22,086 nt of DNA from Planctomycetota bacterium (GTDB taxonomy: Bacteria > Planctomycetota > GCA-002687715 > DRQF01), in assembly GCA_015485455.1 (NCBI GenBank), contig WFTN01000142.1, positions 1 through 22,086 on the forward strand. The letters run 5' to 3'. The position numbers were made by a program, and so were the translations under genes. Under the pieces are notes generated by a model. That model had not been told where the DNA came from, made no database searches, and saw only the letters and a list, made by a program, of their open reading frames with translations. This document shows positions 1 through 8,514 of the stretch, piece by piece (positions within the stretch are counted from its first letter, which is position 1; each line of letters begins with the position of its first letter).

Positions 1-227
1 AGGATGTCTAGCTCGGTATCCATGCGCCTGACGAGATCATCGGTCGACCGCGTGAAGATCTTGGCGTCAGCATTCTTCCCCAGATTTTTCAACAGGTCGT
101 CGCCATTTGAAGCTGTCCTGCGGGCAAACTTTCCAAGCAGACGCCGGAGACTCTGGCCGTGGGCGAGATCGCATTCTGCTGAGATCGGCAGTAGGCAGGC
201 CATTAAGAGTACCCATTTTTTCATCAT
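1..227 (-). CDS. secreted protein of unknown function, N-terminal part only (cut by window edge)
   Basis: Reading leftwards from ATG at 227 (a second ATG follows directly at 224), the frame is open to the window edge, about 75 codons. It begins with a typical signal peptide: MMKK, then a hydrophobic run WVLLMACLLPISA, with a plausible signal peptidase I site after ISA. The mature start is basic and helical (SLRRLLGKFARR), followed by a charged stretch with GDDLL and STDDLVRR. A purine-rich AAAGGCGG lies just upstream. It starts 15 bases after the stop of the lipoprotein gene at 243-2234, so the two are probably co-transcribed and may act together at the envelope. I do not recognise a family and the C-terminus is not visible. 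Confidence 0.7.
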   Translation of the reverse strand, partial: MMKKWVLLMACLLPISAECDLAHGQSLRRLLGKFARRTASNGDDLLKNLGKNADAKIFTRSTDDLVRRMDTELDI

Positions 228-242
228 ATTTCCGCCTTTCTA

Positions 243-2234
243 TTAGTTAAGGGCTCGGTCGAAGAGAAAAAAGGCCGACTCCCACATCGCGTTTTCCAAA
301 ACCTCTCTTTTCACAAATTCCTTGAAACAAGTTAGATCGAATACAAGCTTGACGCGACGATCCCCCCTCATGAGGATTCGAGGGTCCAACACGCCTGTTG
401 TTTTGATGCCCATCCTCTTGCTGGTCCTTTGGACCAATTTTGTCATCAAGGTCACGGCATCATCAGAGCTTCCTCGGCTTGCAAGACCTGCGGCATCGAT
501 CAAAATCCGAGTTTTCTTGCCAACTTTCTTGACCGTAGCTTTCCCAGCCTTAGTAAGCGTTTTCGCTATCGTTGTTCTAGTTGTCTTATGTCCAGCGGCT
601 CTCACCGCAGACTTAGTTCCCTTGGCGGCCAGCTTCAGCGCTCCTTTGCTTATCGCTGGGCCTACTTCGACGACACTCATAGCCGCATCAAGAACCGCTA
701 AACCAAGTTCCAAATTGGAAATATGATATCCTTGGGCATAATTCCAAAATGTTATGGTGCTGGAGTAGAGGGGTAGCAAATCGAGCACTTCTTCTTCGGG
801 CGATATGGTCTTGACCTTCTCTGCTAGCTGCTTTGCCTTGTTTTTGGCCGTTTCCGGGAGGGCGCTCGGAGAAAGCAAGCCTTTGGCGGCCAGCGACAGC
901 AGAATTTCTCGTCGATCATCATCCGAGAATTGGCCCAGCTTCGTCATCACTGACCTCAACTCAGTTTGCTTGCCTTCGTCGTTGACCTGCAGGAGCAGCC
1001 CGAGATATTCGCCAGCCTTGTAGGAAAGGAGATCGATCAGTCCCTTTCGTACATTGGCGTCATCGTTGTTCTCTTGCCAACCCGGCGTACGATCAATGTA
1101 CTTTTGTCTGCTGGACGGATAGAAATGGTAGATAACCTCACCTACTGCCGGGCCGGCGGATCGCATGAGGGACATTCCCCATCGGTTGCTTGGGCGGCCT
1201 TCGCAGGCTAAGTCCAGCAAGTTGTTAAACATTGTGAATTCGGAGAACCGCTCTTCATCTAAGGAGAGAATCAGATCTTTCGCTGTGTCAACGGCAACAG
1301 CAAACTTCCCTTTCCTTGCCGCATGCCGGATACGGGATTCGTACCGCATTGTCATGACATAGGCACGATCGAATCGTCCCCGAGCCTTTTCGCCCAGTCT
1401 CATGAAGAACCTGCTTAAGCTATCCTCTGTTGGGCTCCCTTCCGCAGCGAGAATTAGGACATGTCGGCCAAAACGTTTCTCAATGTCCAGGAGTTTTCGG
1501 CTGCCCCAATGGTCTATGACGGAAGCCCATGACTTCAGCCCTTCAGCATTGCGCCTCGGATCGATCATGCAAAGCAATCGAACAGCATCATCTCTGTCCC
1601 GGCGAATCACTTTGCGAAGGACATCGCTCTTGCAGGCAACCAGGTAGGGGAGGGCAAGACAATGCTTCTTTGCAAGCATTACATCACGCCTTGACAGCCC
1701 GTCCATCTTGTCGACGAACTCTGGCAGCCGGCCCGACTGAATTTGGTCTAGCAGGGTGCGGCCGAATCCACCGACGAAAAGATCCTGTCGAAGTGAGGTC
1801 AAGTTGTTGCACCAATCGACTGCATAGGCAACTTCGTGAAATGCATCCAACTTGGATAGGTAGAGAAGATGGCTGATACGGCCATCGTGTTCTCTTTCAT
1901 CAAGGGACGGCGGCAGGAGATGTGCCAGAAAACGCCAGTAGGCTGGTCCAATCCGACTCGCGACACCAGACATGCCAATCCGGTATTCCTTCTGAAGCTC
2001 CAGCGCCCGCCCCCCCAGGATCTCTCCTGTTGCTCCATGTTTAGAATCTGGGAGGAGGGACTCAGGCACCTCAATCTTCGTTTTGCGGGATATAGACACG
2101 GTATCCTGATCGGACGTCTCAAGGTCTGGGCGATCTTGGGGGCCGATGTATCTTCCGACGGCATCACCAAGGCCCCACCAACAGGCAGAAACGACTGCCA
2201 ACAGTAGCGCAATTGCGGGTAATCGGTCTTTCAC
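243..2234 (-). CDS. putative lipoprotein of unknown function (about 663 aa)
   Basis: A long open frame on the minus strand with no family I recognise. I chose GTG at 2234 rather than TTG at 2261 because it has GAGAG five bases upstream and gives an ideal lipoprotein signal: MKDR, hydrophobic LPAIALLLAV, then the lipobox VSAC with Cys at residue 18. The long middle part is charged and mostly helical. Near residue 520 a stretch FWNYAQGYHISNLELG precedes a hydrophobic/small-residue segment (VLDAAMSVVEVGPAISKGAL), then a very Lys/Thr-rich segment (about residues 550-610) and a final domain ending in FFLFDRALN. The next gene, also exported, starts 15 bases downstream. The gene diverges from the HNH-RuvB gene across about 0.7 kb. 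The function is unknown; an envelope location is inferred from the signal only. Confidence 0.75.
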   Translation of the reverse strand: MKDRLPAIALLLAVVSACWWGLGDAVGRYIGPQDRPDLETSDQDTVSISRKTKIEVPESLLPDSKHGATGEILGGRALELQKEYRIGMSGVASRIGPAYWRFLAHLLPPSLDEREHDGRISHLLYLSKLDAFHEVAYAVDWCNNLTSLRQDLFVGGFGRTLLDQIQSGRLPEFVDKMDGLSRRDVMLAKKHCLALPYLVACKSDVLRKVIRRDRDDAVRLLCMIDPRRNAEGLKSWASVIDHWGSRKLLDIEKRFGRHVLILAAEGSPTEDSLSRFFMRLGEKARGRFDRAYVMTMRYESRIRHAARKGKFAVAVDTAKDLILSLDEERFSEFTMFNNLLDLACEGRPSNRWGMSLMRSAGPAVGEVIYHFYPSSRQKYIDRTPGWQENNDDANVRKGLIDLLSYKAGEYLGLLLQVNDEGKQTELRSVMTKLGQFSDDDRREILLSLAAKGLLSPSALPETAKNKAKQLAEKVKTISPEEEVLDLLPLYSSTITFWNYAQGYHISNLELGLAVLDAAMSVVEVGPAISKGALKLAAKGTKSAVRAAGHKTTRTTIAKTLTKAGKATVKKVGKKTRILIDAAGLASRGSSDDAVTLMTKLVQRTSKRMGIKTTGVLDPRILMRGDRRVKLVFDLTCFKEFVKREVLENAMWESAFFLFDRALN

Positions 2235-2261
2235 AGGGACTCTCACATTCAAGTTCGACAA

Positions 2262-2958
2262 TCTTTATCGTTGATCAATGCGGTGTCAGTATGACCATAG
2301 CCACGATCATCGGACGTGGAACGCAATCCGCACTACGCGCACGCTATCACGATATTGTGAAAGTTTCATTTTTTTTTGACGTGATGCATCATTGCGGGTT
2401 GGCGTGAGCCAGCTTGAGATTGGGCACGTAATTTACCGCTATGACGGTGGATTGTATTTTGGTTTCCCCGGTGTTGGGTGGTGGAAAGGTCTGGCGGGAA
2501 TGGGCCCACTTTGCTGTGATTTCTTTAGAGTCGTGGGTTAGGCATCAGCGGTGCGAATTAGCAAGATTACTCGCTATCTGGCGAGAGATTGGAAGCCCCC
2601 TACTGAGGTCGATGGGAACGGGAACGAATCAAGATTTTACCTGATTGTAAGCGGAAATGATCCGCGGTCTTGCTGCGTGAGCAGATAGGCAGATGTCGAA
2701 CTCTGTAATGGTGTGCAGATGTGGTGTCCTAAACTCGAAGTCAGACTCTTGCAAGCGGCCATCAGGTCTTAGATCTTCAGCGTCACCTTCTTTGAGGTCG
2801 CGACCTTGAACGGATGTTTCCGAGCCCCGGATATCTCGATGCCCGTGGCACTTTTGCAGATCACGACTCCGTTTCTAAAGAGTTTTGTCTGCCTGATTCT
2901 GACCCCCACAAAGACTATAATGCTGATTCAGGTTTAGAACTTTAACCGGAAGAATCAC
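2262..2958. other. intergenic region between divergent genes
   Basis: About 0.7 kb with no convincing gene. The plus-strand frames at 2213-2407 and 2441-2644 have no ribosome site and no recognisable protein character. On the minus strand, 2769-2909 holds a 46-codon frame starting at GTG and ending KVTLKI. It reads like the end of a real protein (TGIEISGARKHPFKV) but has no identifiable start or family and overlaps the promoter of the next gene, so it may be a remnant. A run of nine T bases lies near 2370. The last 45 bases hold the likely promoter of the HNH-RuvB gene. Confidence 0.5.
2916..2921 (+). promoter_or_regulatory. candidate -10 box of the HNH-RuvB gene
   Basis: TATAAT matches the sigma-70 -10 consensus exactly and lies 37 bases before the ATG at 2959. 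No good -35 box stands at 16 to 18 bases; the nearest TTGTCT (2885-2890) is 25 bases away. The start itself has GGAAG at 2948-2952. Confidence 0.35.
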
Positions 2959-5034
2959 ATGAGTATTGCCCCCAAATCTCAAGACGAAATCCCAGCCGTT
3001 CACCTACGTTTTGGCCTTGACGCCCAGGAGTTGGAAGGGACTCTTTTGCTTCACAATCGGAGCAGTGATGTAGCCCGTCGGGCTTTGGCTTTCTATCTTC
3101 ATGACATGCAAAGACGTGGTCTTCATCAAGCCCTTGGTTTTGTCAGTGCTGTTCAATTTGCTCGGCAGCGATTGGAGATGAGCAGAAGATTAGCCCGCAC
3201 TTTGATTACTGTGGGGGCAGCCTTGCAAGAACTCCCTCTTATTGATGAAGCCTTTTGCCAAAGCAATATCTCTTGGTCGAAAGTGCGTTTGCTCACGAAA
3301 ATCGCCACTCCAGAAAATGAGAAGGCCTGGTTAGAGAGAGCAGCAACAGTTTCTTGTGAACGTTTAGAATTGGAGGTGCGGGGCTCAGAAGCAGGACGAC
3401 CACCGAGAGAAGATGGCAAAGGTGTGCCCACCGTTAAATTCAAGTTTTCTGCCAAGCTTTCCCCTTTGAGTCATGAATTCTTGGAGCAAGCCCGTAAGAA
3501 ACTTCATGAAGAAGCTGGTGGTGATTTGGACGATGGTGAATTCTTGCAATTCTTGGCCGAGTATTTCTTGCGACAAGGAGAGCATGAGGGGCAGGAAGAA
3601 AAGACTGTCGGATCTTCTCTTTTTCAAGTGACCGTTAACCATTGCGTGAATTGCAGCCAATCTCACTTGGCAACGGATGACGGCCCCATCGCCTTGACTC
3701 AAGAGGAAAGTGAGATCGTTCGTTGTGATGGAGAAGTGTTGGGAGCCAAGAACGCCTCACCAACACCACCCTCCACAAGGCGTCGCGTCCTAGCACGGGA
3801 TGGGCACCGCTGTGTTCACTGCCAAGGCAGTCGCAATCTGCATGTTCACCACATCATCTTTCGCGAAAACGGTGGGACTCATGATCTCGGGAATTTGACA
3901 ACCCTCTGCAGCCATTGTCATGGCATGATCCATGATGGTTTCCTTAAAATGACTGGTGTTGCTCCTTTTGATCTCGTGGTCACGGATCGTACCGGACGAT
4001 CCCTGGAGGGTGAAAGGCCTCATGTCGGGCCAGAAATTCACATGGATCCGGTCCAGGGTGGCCCACGTGGGCCACTTTCATCCGACCCGGCCCAGGGAAA
4101 GAAGCTGGGGGATCTTGTGGGCCAAGATGCGGTGCGAGAGAGCTTGGAAATTGCCTGCTCCGCGGCGCAAAGAGAGAATCGGGCGCCTCGTCATGTCTTG
4201 TTGCAGGGGCCTCCGGGCTTAGGGAAAACTTCTTTAGCAAGAGCTTTGGCTGTGGAGAGCGGGGCACCCTTCGTGGCTTGCACGGGGCCTGCTGTCACCT
4301 CCATCGACGAGCTACTTGTGCCAGAAGGTTCGATTCTCTTGATCGATGAGATCCACGGTTTGCCTCGCCAGGTGGCAGAAGTGCTTTATGAAACCATGGA
4401 CCAAGGAAAGATTTGTGTGGTGGGGGCTACTACCCATCCTCATCTTATGCCCAAACCACTTTTGGATCGTTTCGTTTTGCAGGAAGAACTTCTTGCCTAC
4501 GAAGACAGGGATCTTATCCAGATTGTAAACCAAGCTTCCCAAGTAGAAATTGCAGAAGAAGCCTGCCAAGCGATTGCCCGGGCTTCCATGGGAACTCCCC
4601 GAAAAGCCCTTGCTCTTCTTGCTTCCGTGGACGATTTGCGCTTGTCCAAGGGCGAAACCAGGACAACCATGGCTCTCGTTGAAGAGACTCTTGGCCGCAA
4701 GCGTTTGGATAAACTGGGCTTGGGCCCTCGTCACAGCCAGGCCTTGAAGATTCTCAAAGCTCGCAGAAGTCCCACTGGCCAAGCCAGACTGGCGGCCCTC
4801 ATGGGCCTTGACCGTGATGTCTTGAGCTCGACCATTCAACCGGACTTGCTTCGTCTCGATCTCATTGACGTCACGCCTCGGGGTTTGGTGCCGAGCCCCA
4901 AGAGAAGATTTCCTGCCACCTATGTCGCAAATTCTCTCCAAGATGCGAGTCAAGTGAAGGAGCCCTACGTGCCATTATTAAGTGCGACACTCGTGTCAAA
5001 CAGTTTGGTTGAGGCCTTGTCGGGTAATTTTTGA
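2959..5034 (+). CDS. HNH endonuclease fused to a RuvB-like AAA+ ATPase
   Basis: The 691-residue protein has two halves. Residues 1-160 are a helical domain of the kind found in DUF222-like HNH proteins. A likely zinc site follows (C229, C232, C256), then a canonical HNH nuclease at 274-327: C285xxC288, HH at 297-298, N312, C317xxC320 and H321. After a Gly/Pro-rich linker (about 335-380), residues 381-660 match RuvB: VGQD, Walker A GPPGLGKT (417-424), Walker B ILLIDE (459-464), sensor 1 GATT (489-492), arginine finger in LLDRF (501-505), and a C-terminal winged helix containing TPRGLV. Between Walker B and sensor 1 there are only about 25 residues, so the hairpin by which RuvB binds RuvA appears absent. 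It is a single gene with GGAAG before ATG, ending about 75 bases before hemE. A role in DNA recombination or cleavage is inferred; no RuvA or RuvC is nearby. Confidence 0.9.
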   Translation: MSIAPKSQDEIPAVHLRFGLDAQELEGTLLLHNRSSDVARRALAFYLHDMQRRGLHQALGFVSAVQFARQRLEMSRRLARTLITVGAALQELPLIDEAFCQSNISWSKVRLLTKIATPENEKAWLERAATVSCERLELEVRGSEAGRPPREDGKGVPTVKFKFSAKLSPLSHEFLEQARKKLHEEAGGDLDDGEFLQFLAEYFLRQGEHEGQEEKTVGSSLFQVTVNHCVNCSQSHLATDDGPIALTQEESEIVRCDGEVLGAKNASPTPPSTRRRVLARDGHRCVHCQGSRNLHVHHIIFRENGGTHDLGNLTTLCSHCHGMIHDGFLKMTGVAPFDLVVTDRTGRSLEGERPHVGPEIHMDPVQGGPRGPLSSDPAQGKKLGDLVGQDAVRESLEIACSAAQRENRAPRHVLLQGPPGLGKTSLARALAVESGAPFVACTGPAVTSIDELLVPEGSILLIDEIHGLPRQVAEVLYETMDQGKICVVGATTHPHLMPKPLLDRFVLQEELLAYEDRDLIQIVNQASQVEIAEEACQAIARASMGTPRKALALLASVDDLRLSKGETRTTMALVEETLGRKRLDKLGLGPRHSQALKILKARRSPTGQARLAALMGLDRDVLSSTIQPDLLRLDLIDVTPRGLVPSPKRRFPATYVANSLQDASQVKEPYVPLLSATLVSNSLVEALSGNF
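4058..4075. repeat. 18-bp perfect palindrome inside the HNH-RuvB linker
   Basis: GTGGCCCACGTGGGCCAC reads identically on both strands, centred between 4066 and 4067. It falls in the linker codons that join the HNH and RuvB halves. Confidence 0.8.
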
Positions 5035-5107
5035 CTCTTGGGAAGGAATTGTCTTGGATGGGGCAGAGGTATAGTTGAACCTGGGAGACAACGTCATAAA
5101 CTGGACT

Positions 5108-6148
5108 ATGCAAACGGATATGACCCCCAGGGAAAGCTTTCTCGCCGCCTGCAACCAGCAGGCCGTCCCGGAAATCCCAGTTTGGCTTATGCGCCAGGCT
5201 GGACGGTACATGCCTGAGTACCAAGCCATACGCTCAAAAGTCTCCTTTCTTGAGCTCTGCAAGTCTCCAGAACTTTGCTGCGAAGTGACGATGCAACCCA
5301 TTGACATTTTGGGTTTGGATGTGGGGATCATTTTCTCTGATATTCTGTTGCCTCCTGAGGCGATGGGGATGAATCTGGAATTCACAGACAAAGGCCCTCA
5401 ATTGGGGGCTCCTATTCGAGATTTGGCGGCCGTGGAAGCTTTGGTCGATTTCGACCCCGTGGAGAAAACGCCTTGGCCCGCCGAGGCAATTCGCTTGACT
5501 CGACCAGCAATCGGCGATCACCGCGCCCTCATCGGGTTTGGGGGGGCTCCTTTCACCTTGGCGTCCTACATGGTCGAAGGAAAAGGTTCCCGCAATTACG
5601 AAAACCTCAAGAAGTTGATGTTTGGTGAGCCCGAAACTTTCCATTTGCTCATGGACCGCATCACCGACAACCTGGGTGCCTATCTTCGTGTTCAAGCGGA
5701 AGCTGGGGCCGATGCCCTTCAGATTTTCGATTCCTGGGGGGGATCGTTGTCTAGCCGCGATTATGCCACTTTTGTGCAACCGCGCATGAAGCGTTTGATT
5801 GCCAGCCTGAAGGATTTGGGCGTCCCTATCATTTCTTACGTGAATGGCTGTGGGCATCTTCTTGAATTCATGGCCGATTCCGGAGCTGATGTGGTGGCCA
5901 TTGATTGGCGCATTGACGCTGCGGACGCGATTAAGATTGTGGCAGGTCGTTGCGCTATCCAAGGAAACATGGACCCTTGCGCCTTGTTAGCCAGCCCGGA
6001 AGCCGCAGCGAGGGAGACCAGAAAGACCCTCCAGGAATTCGCTGGGCACAAAGGATTCATCTTCAATTTGGGTAGTGGCGTCCTCAAGTGGACCCCCGTT
6101 GCATCGGCAAAAGCTGTGGTTGACACGGTCCGTGCCTGGCAGGGATAA
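5108..6148 (+). CDS. hemE: uroporphyrinogen decarboxylase
   Basis: Converts uroporphyrinogen III to coproporphyrinogen III in the cytoplasm. The family signature MRQAGRY is at 28-34, followed by PEY. The catalytic aspartate is in FSDILLPPEAMG (D78), and GGAPFTLASYMVEG holds the substrate-pocket segment. From ATG 5108 the signature lies as far from the N-terminus as in E. coli HemE. An in-frame TTG at 5075 with AGAGGT before it would add 11 residues and is the main alternative. A TATAGT box at 5070-5075 could be the operon -10; if so, only the ATG start would be in the transcript. One oddity: the usual C-terminal NLGHG motif reads NLGSG here (Ser323 for His). It is the first gene of the haem operon; the hemH-like gene starts 3 bases after its stop. 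Confidence 0.95.
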   Translation: MQTDMTPRESFLAACNQQAVPEIPVWLMRQAGRYMPEYQAIRSKVSFLELCKSPELCCEVTMQPIDILGLDVGIIFSDILLPPEAMGMNLEFTDKGPQLGAPIRDLAAVEALVDFDPVEKTPWPAEAIRLTRPAIGDHRALIGFGGAPFTLASYMVEGKGSRNYENLKKLMFGEPETFHLLMDRITDNLGAYLRVQAEAGADALQIFDSWGGSLSSRDYATFVQPRMKRLIASLKDLGVPIISYVNGCGHLLEFMADSGADVVAIDWRIDAADAIKIVAGRCAIQGNMDPCALLASPEAAARETRKTLQEFAGHKGFIFNLGSGVLKWTPVASAKAVVDTVRAWQG

Positions 6149-6151
6149 ATT

Positions 6152-7120
6152 TTGATTTTCGATAAGCAGACAGCCATCGTCCTGTTGGAATCGGGGGAGC
6201 CCTCTGGTCCTCAGCAGGTAGATGCTTTTCTGCGAGAAGTGTTGGGGGACAAAGAAGCCACTCCCCTTCCTTTGATGAAAAGAATGATTCGGCCTCTTGT
6301 GGTCGAGACCACCCTGGCGGAACACGGCGAAGCCTACCGCAAGGACTTCGACCAAATCGGGGTTGATTCTCCTTTGCAAAGAGTCTGCGGCGGCCAAGCT
6401 AACGGGATCGCTGAAATCTTGGGTTGCGAAGGTTATGTGGTCATGAACCATGGCAGCCCAGGGGTTGGCGAAGCTGTTGACCTCATGATCAAAGAGGGCA
6501 TGCAGCGAGCCATTCTGGTGCCCATGAACTCCTATGGCGTTCAAGTGTCAAATAACGCCACCATGAAGAAGTTCGAGGAGCATTGGCAAGCAGCTCAGAG
6601 GAAAACGGGGGATCTCCGTCGAGTGGACCAATGGCACCAAGATGAAGCAATCCACAAGACGCTGGCTCACCATTTTCACGAAACCCTGAGTCTGATTCCG
6701 AAGAATGCTCAAGTGATTTTCTTGGCCCCAGATCCCGGCGGGGCCCAGGCCAAGGCCGATCCAGAGGTCGAAAACCGGGTTCAGGCCATGATGAATCGCA
6801 TTCTTGCTCACCTCGACCTGAACCAGGATGCCCATCTCGCTTGGCTACCGAGTCGCCTGCATCCTAAAGGGCTGGAGCCCCAGGTTGATTCTCTCGTCGA
6901 TTCCGCAGTGAAGAATGGCGTCGGGTCAATCGCCCTTGTACCATTGGGTTGGGCCTCGGATAGATTTGATACTCTTTGTAGTATAGACATGCATTGCGGC
7001 CGCTTGCTGCGAAGTCACAAGTTGCACTTGTATCGAGTGCCGACGATCAACGATCGGCAGGAGTTCTTGATGGAATTGGCTAAGCACATTGCCAAGGAAT
7101 GCGGAGAACACACAGCATGA
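6152..7120 (+). CDS. hemH: divergent ferrochelatase homologue (HemH/CpfC family)
   Basis: The 322-residue length and overall pattern match ferrochelatase: IVLLESGEPSGPQQVDAFLRE in place of LVNLGTP...YLRE, EAYRKDF, SPLQ, and VPLGWASDRFDTL in place of GFVSDHLETL. The key residues differ. The SAHSLP motif with the catalytic histidine reads LAPDPGG (Pro193 at the His position), and the SDHxE motif reads SDRFD (Arg271, Asp273), so the metal-handling His/Glu pair is lost. The start is TTG at 6152, with AGGGAT overlapping the hemE stop; no ATG or GTG fits the conserved N-terminus. Its place between hemE and hemY mirrors the B. subtilis hemEHY operon, which supports a chelatase-type role, but activity as a normal ferrochelatase is doubtful. 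It could be a divergent clade with other metal ligands, or a non-catalytic partner. Confidence 0.8.
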   Translation: MIFDKQTAIVLLESGEPSGPQQVDAFLREVLGDKEATPLPLMKRMIRPLVVETTLAEHGEAYRKDFDQIGVDSPLQRVCGGQANGIAEILGCEGYVVMNHGSPGVGEAVDLMIKEGMQRAILVPMNSYGVQVSNNATMKKFEEHWQAAQRKTGDLRRVDQWHQDEAIHKTLAHHFHETLSLIPKNAQVIFLAPDPGGAQAKADPEVENRVQAMMNRILAHLDLNQDAHLAWLPSRLHPKGLEPQVDSLVDSAVKNGVGSIALVPLGWASDRFDTLCSIDMHCGRLLRSHKLHLYRVPTINDRQEFLMELAKHIAKECGEHTA

Positions 7121-8514
7121 GCAACGGTGATCTTATCTGCGTCATTGGTGCAGGCATCTCAGGTTTGGCCGCGGCACAGGAATTGGTGGACCGTGGCAAG
7201 AATGTCGTTGTGCTGGAATCGTCCCACCGGGTTGGCGGTGCCATCGAAACTGTGAGTCATGATGGAAAGCTCTTCGAGAATGGCCCCAATTCTTTTCCCT
7301 CGTCTGCCACAGCTATTCTGGACCTGGCCAAACAGGCGGGCGTCGATCGAGATCTCATTCAGGCCAATAGTGCCGCTGAGACCAGACTTCTATATCACAA
7401 TCATCGATTGATGAAGATCCCAACTGGCCCGAAGGACCTGCTAAAAACCGACCTTTTCTCCTTGCCACAGAAATTGCGAATCCTGTGGGAACCGTTTGTA
7501 GCCAAGCGCAAATCCACACTTCCTGAAAGTGTGGCCGAATTCTTCTCAAGGCGATTCGGACCAGCTCCAACCCGCACCTTGATTGATGCCTTTGTATCTG
7601 GCATCTATGCCGGAGACGCCCGCCAAGTGGGGATTGAGGCCACTTTTCCTCAATTGAAGAAGATGGAAGATGAACACGGCAGCGTCATTAAGGCCATGCG
7701 CTCGCGTAAGAAGACGGGTCATGGCAACAAGATGACCATCCAAAACTTCAAGCACGGTTTGAGCCAACTCACCGAAGGCTTGGCGAAGAATTTGGGCGAC
7801 CGCATCAAGCTCAATCGGCGGGCTAAGCTGTTGAAAGAAAATGGTCGGGATGGTTTTACCCTCACCATCGAAGGGCCCAATGGAATTGAAGAGCTTCGGG
7901 CCAAGCAAGTTGTTTTGGCGACCCCAGCACAAAGCGCTGGATTGCTTCTTACTGGTGTGAGCCCTATTGTTGCTGATCTACTTTTCGATATTGACTATGC
8001 TCCCATTGCCAGCGTTCATGCTGCATTCCCAGATGATGAATTACGGGAGTTACCTTCGGCCTTCGGATTCCTTGTGCCGCGTCCGTCGCGGATGAGAACC
8101 CTCGGTTGGTTGTTTACTTCCATGACGTTTTCTGGTCGTGCCCCGGAAGGTGTGCAGACCCTCAACGGTTTTATCGGTGGAGCTCTGGATCGGGAAGCTG
8201 TTCACGCGAAAGCGGAGGCCTTGCGCTATATCCTCTTGGGAGAGCTCTCCTTGGCTCTCGGCATGACTCGATTCCCTCAACCTTCCTATTTCAATATTGT
8301 CAATCATGAGCCTGGTTTGCCTCAATACATGGTGGGCCATGCTCAGCGGGTGAAGGCAATCAATAAGCTACTCAAGGATAGTCCCGATTTGGCCTTGGCC
8401 GGCAATTACTTGGCTGGAGTTTCTCTCAATGACTGCATCAAGAAGGGCCGGGCCGCGGCTCACATCTTGATCGGTAAGCCTGAAACCGCACTCACGAAAG
8501 AAGGAGCGGCATGA
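7117..8514 (+). CDS. hemY: oxygen-dependent porphyrinogen oxidase, HemY/HemG (PPOX) family
   Basis: FAD enzyme that oxidises protoporphyrinogen IX or, in Gram-positive-type pathways, coproporphyrinogen III. The N-terminus has the dinucleotide-binding motif VIGAGISGLAAAQEL, then VLESSHRVGGAIET and FENGPNSFP, all typical of PPOX. SGIYAGDARQV lies in the middle, and the C-terminus has AGNYLAGVSLNDCI, the second FAD contact, followed by a Gly/Ala helix. The ATG at 7117 overlaps the stop of the previous gene as ATGA and has CGGAGA nine bases upstream. An upstream in-frame ATG at 7099 would add six residues and is less likely. The 465-residue length is normal. The window does not show whether the substrate is the copro- or protoporphyrinogen; no HemQ gene is present. 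The symbol hemG is also used for this family. Confidence 0.93.
   Translation: MSNGDLICVIGAGISGLAAAQELVDRGKNVVVLESSHRVGGAIETVSHDGKLFENGPNSFPSSATAILDLAKQAGVDRDLIQANSAAETRLLYHNHRLMKIPTGPKDLLKTDLFSLPQKLRILWEPFVAKRKSTLPESVAEFFSRRFGPAPTRTLIDAFVSGIYAGDARQVGIEATFPQLKKMEDEHGSVIKAMRSRKKTGHGNKMTIQNFKHGLSQLTEGLAKNLGDRIKLNRRAKLLKENGRDGFTLTIEGPNGIEELRAKQVVLATPAQSAGLLLTGVSPIVADLLFDIDYAPIASVHAAFPDDELRELPSAFGFLVPRPSRMRTLGWLFTSMTFSGRAPEGVQTLNGFIGGALDREAVHAKAEALRYILLGELSLALGMTRFPQPSYFNIVNHEPGLPQYMVGHAQRVKAINKLLKDSPDLALAGNYLAGVSLNDCIKKGRAAAHILIGKPETALTKEGAA

Noticed and set aside
4..246. Plus-strand 80-codon frame at the left edge
   Set aside because: It is rich in Arg and Ser and is the shadow of the minus-strand signal-peptide gene at 1-227.
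322..2207. Several plus-strand open frames opposite the lipoprotein gene
   Set aside because: They are antisense to a long coherent frame, have no ribosome sites and show no protein character.
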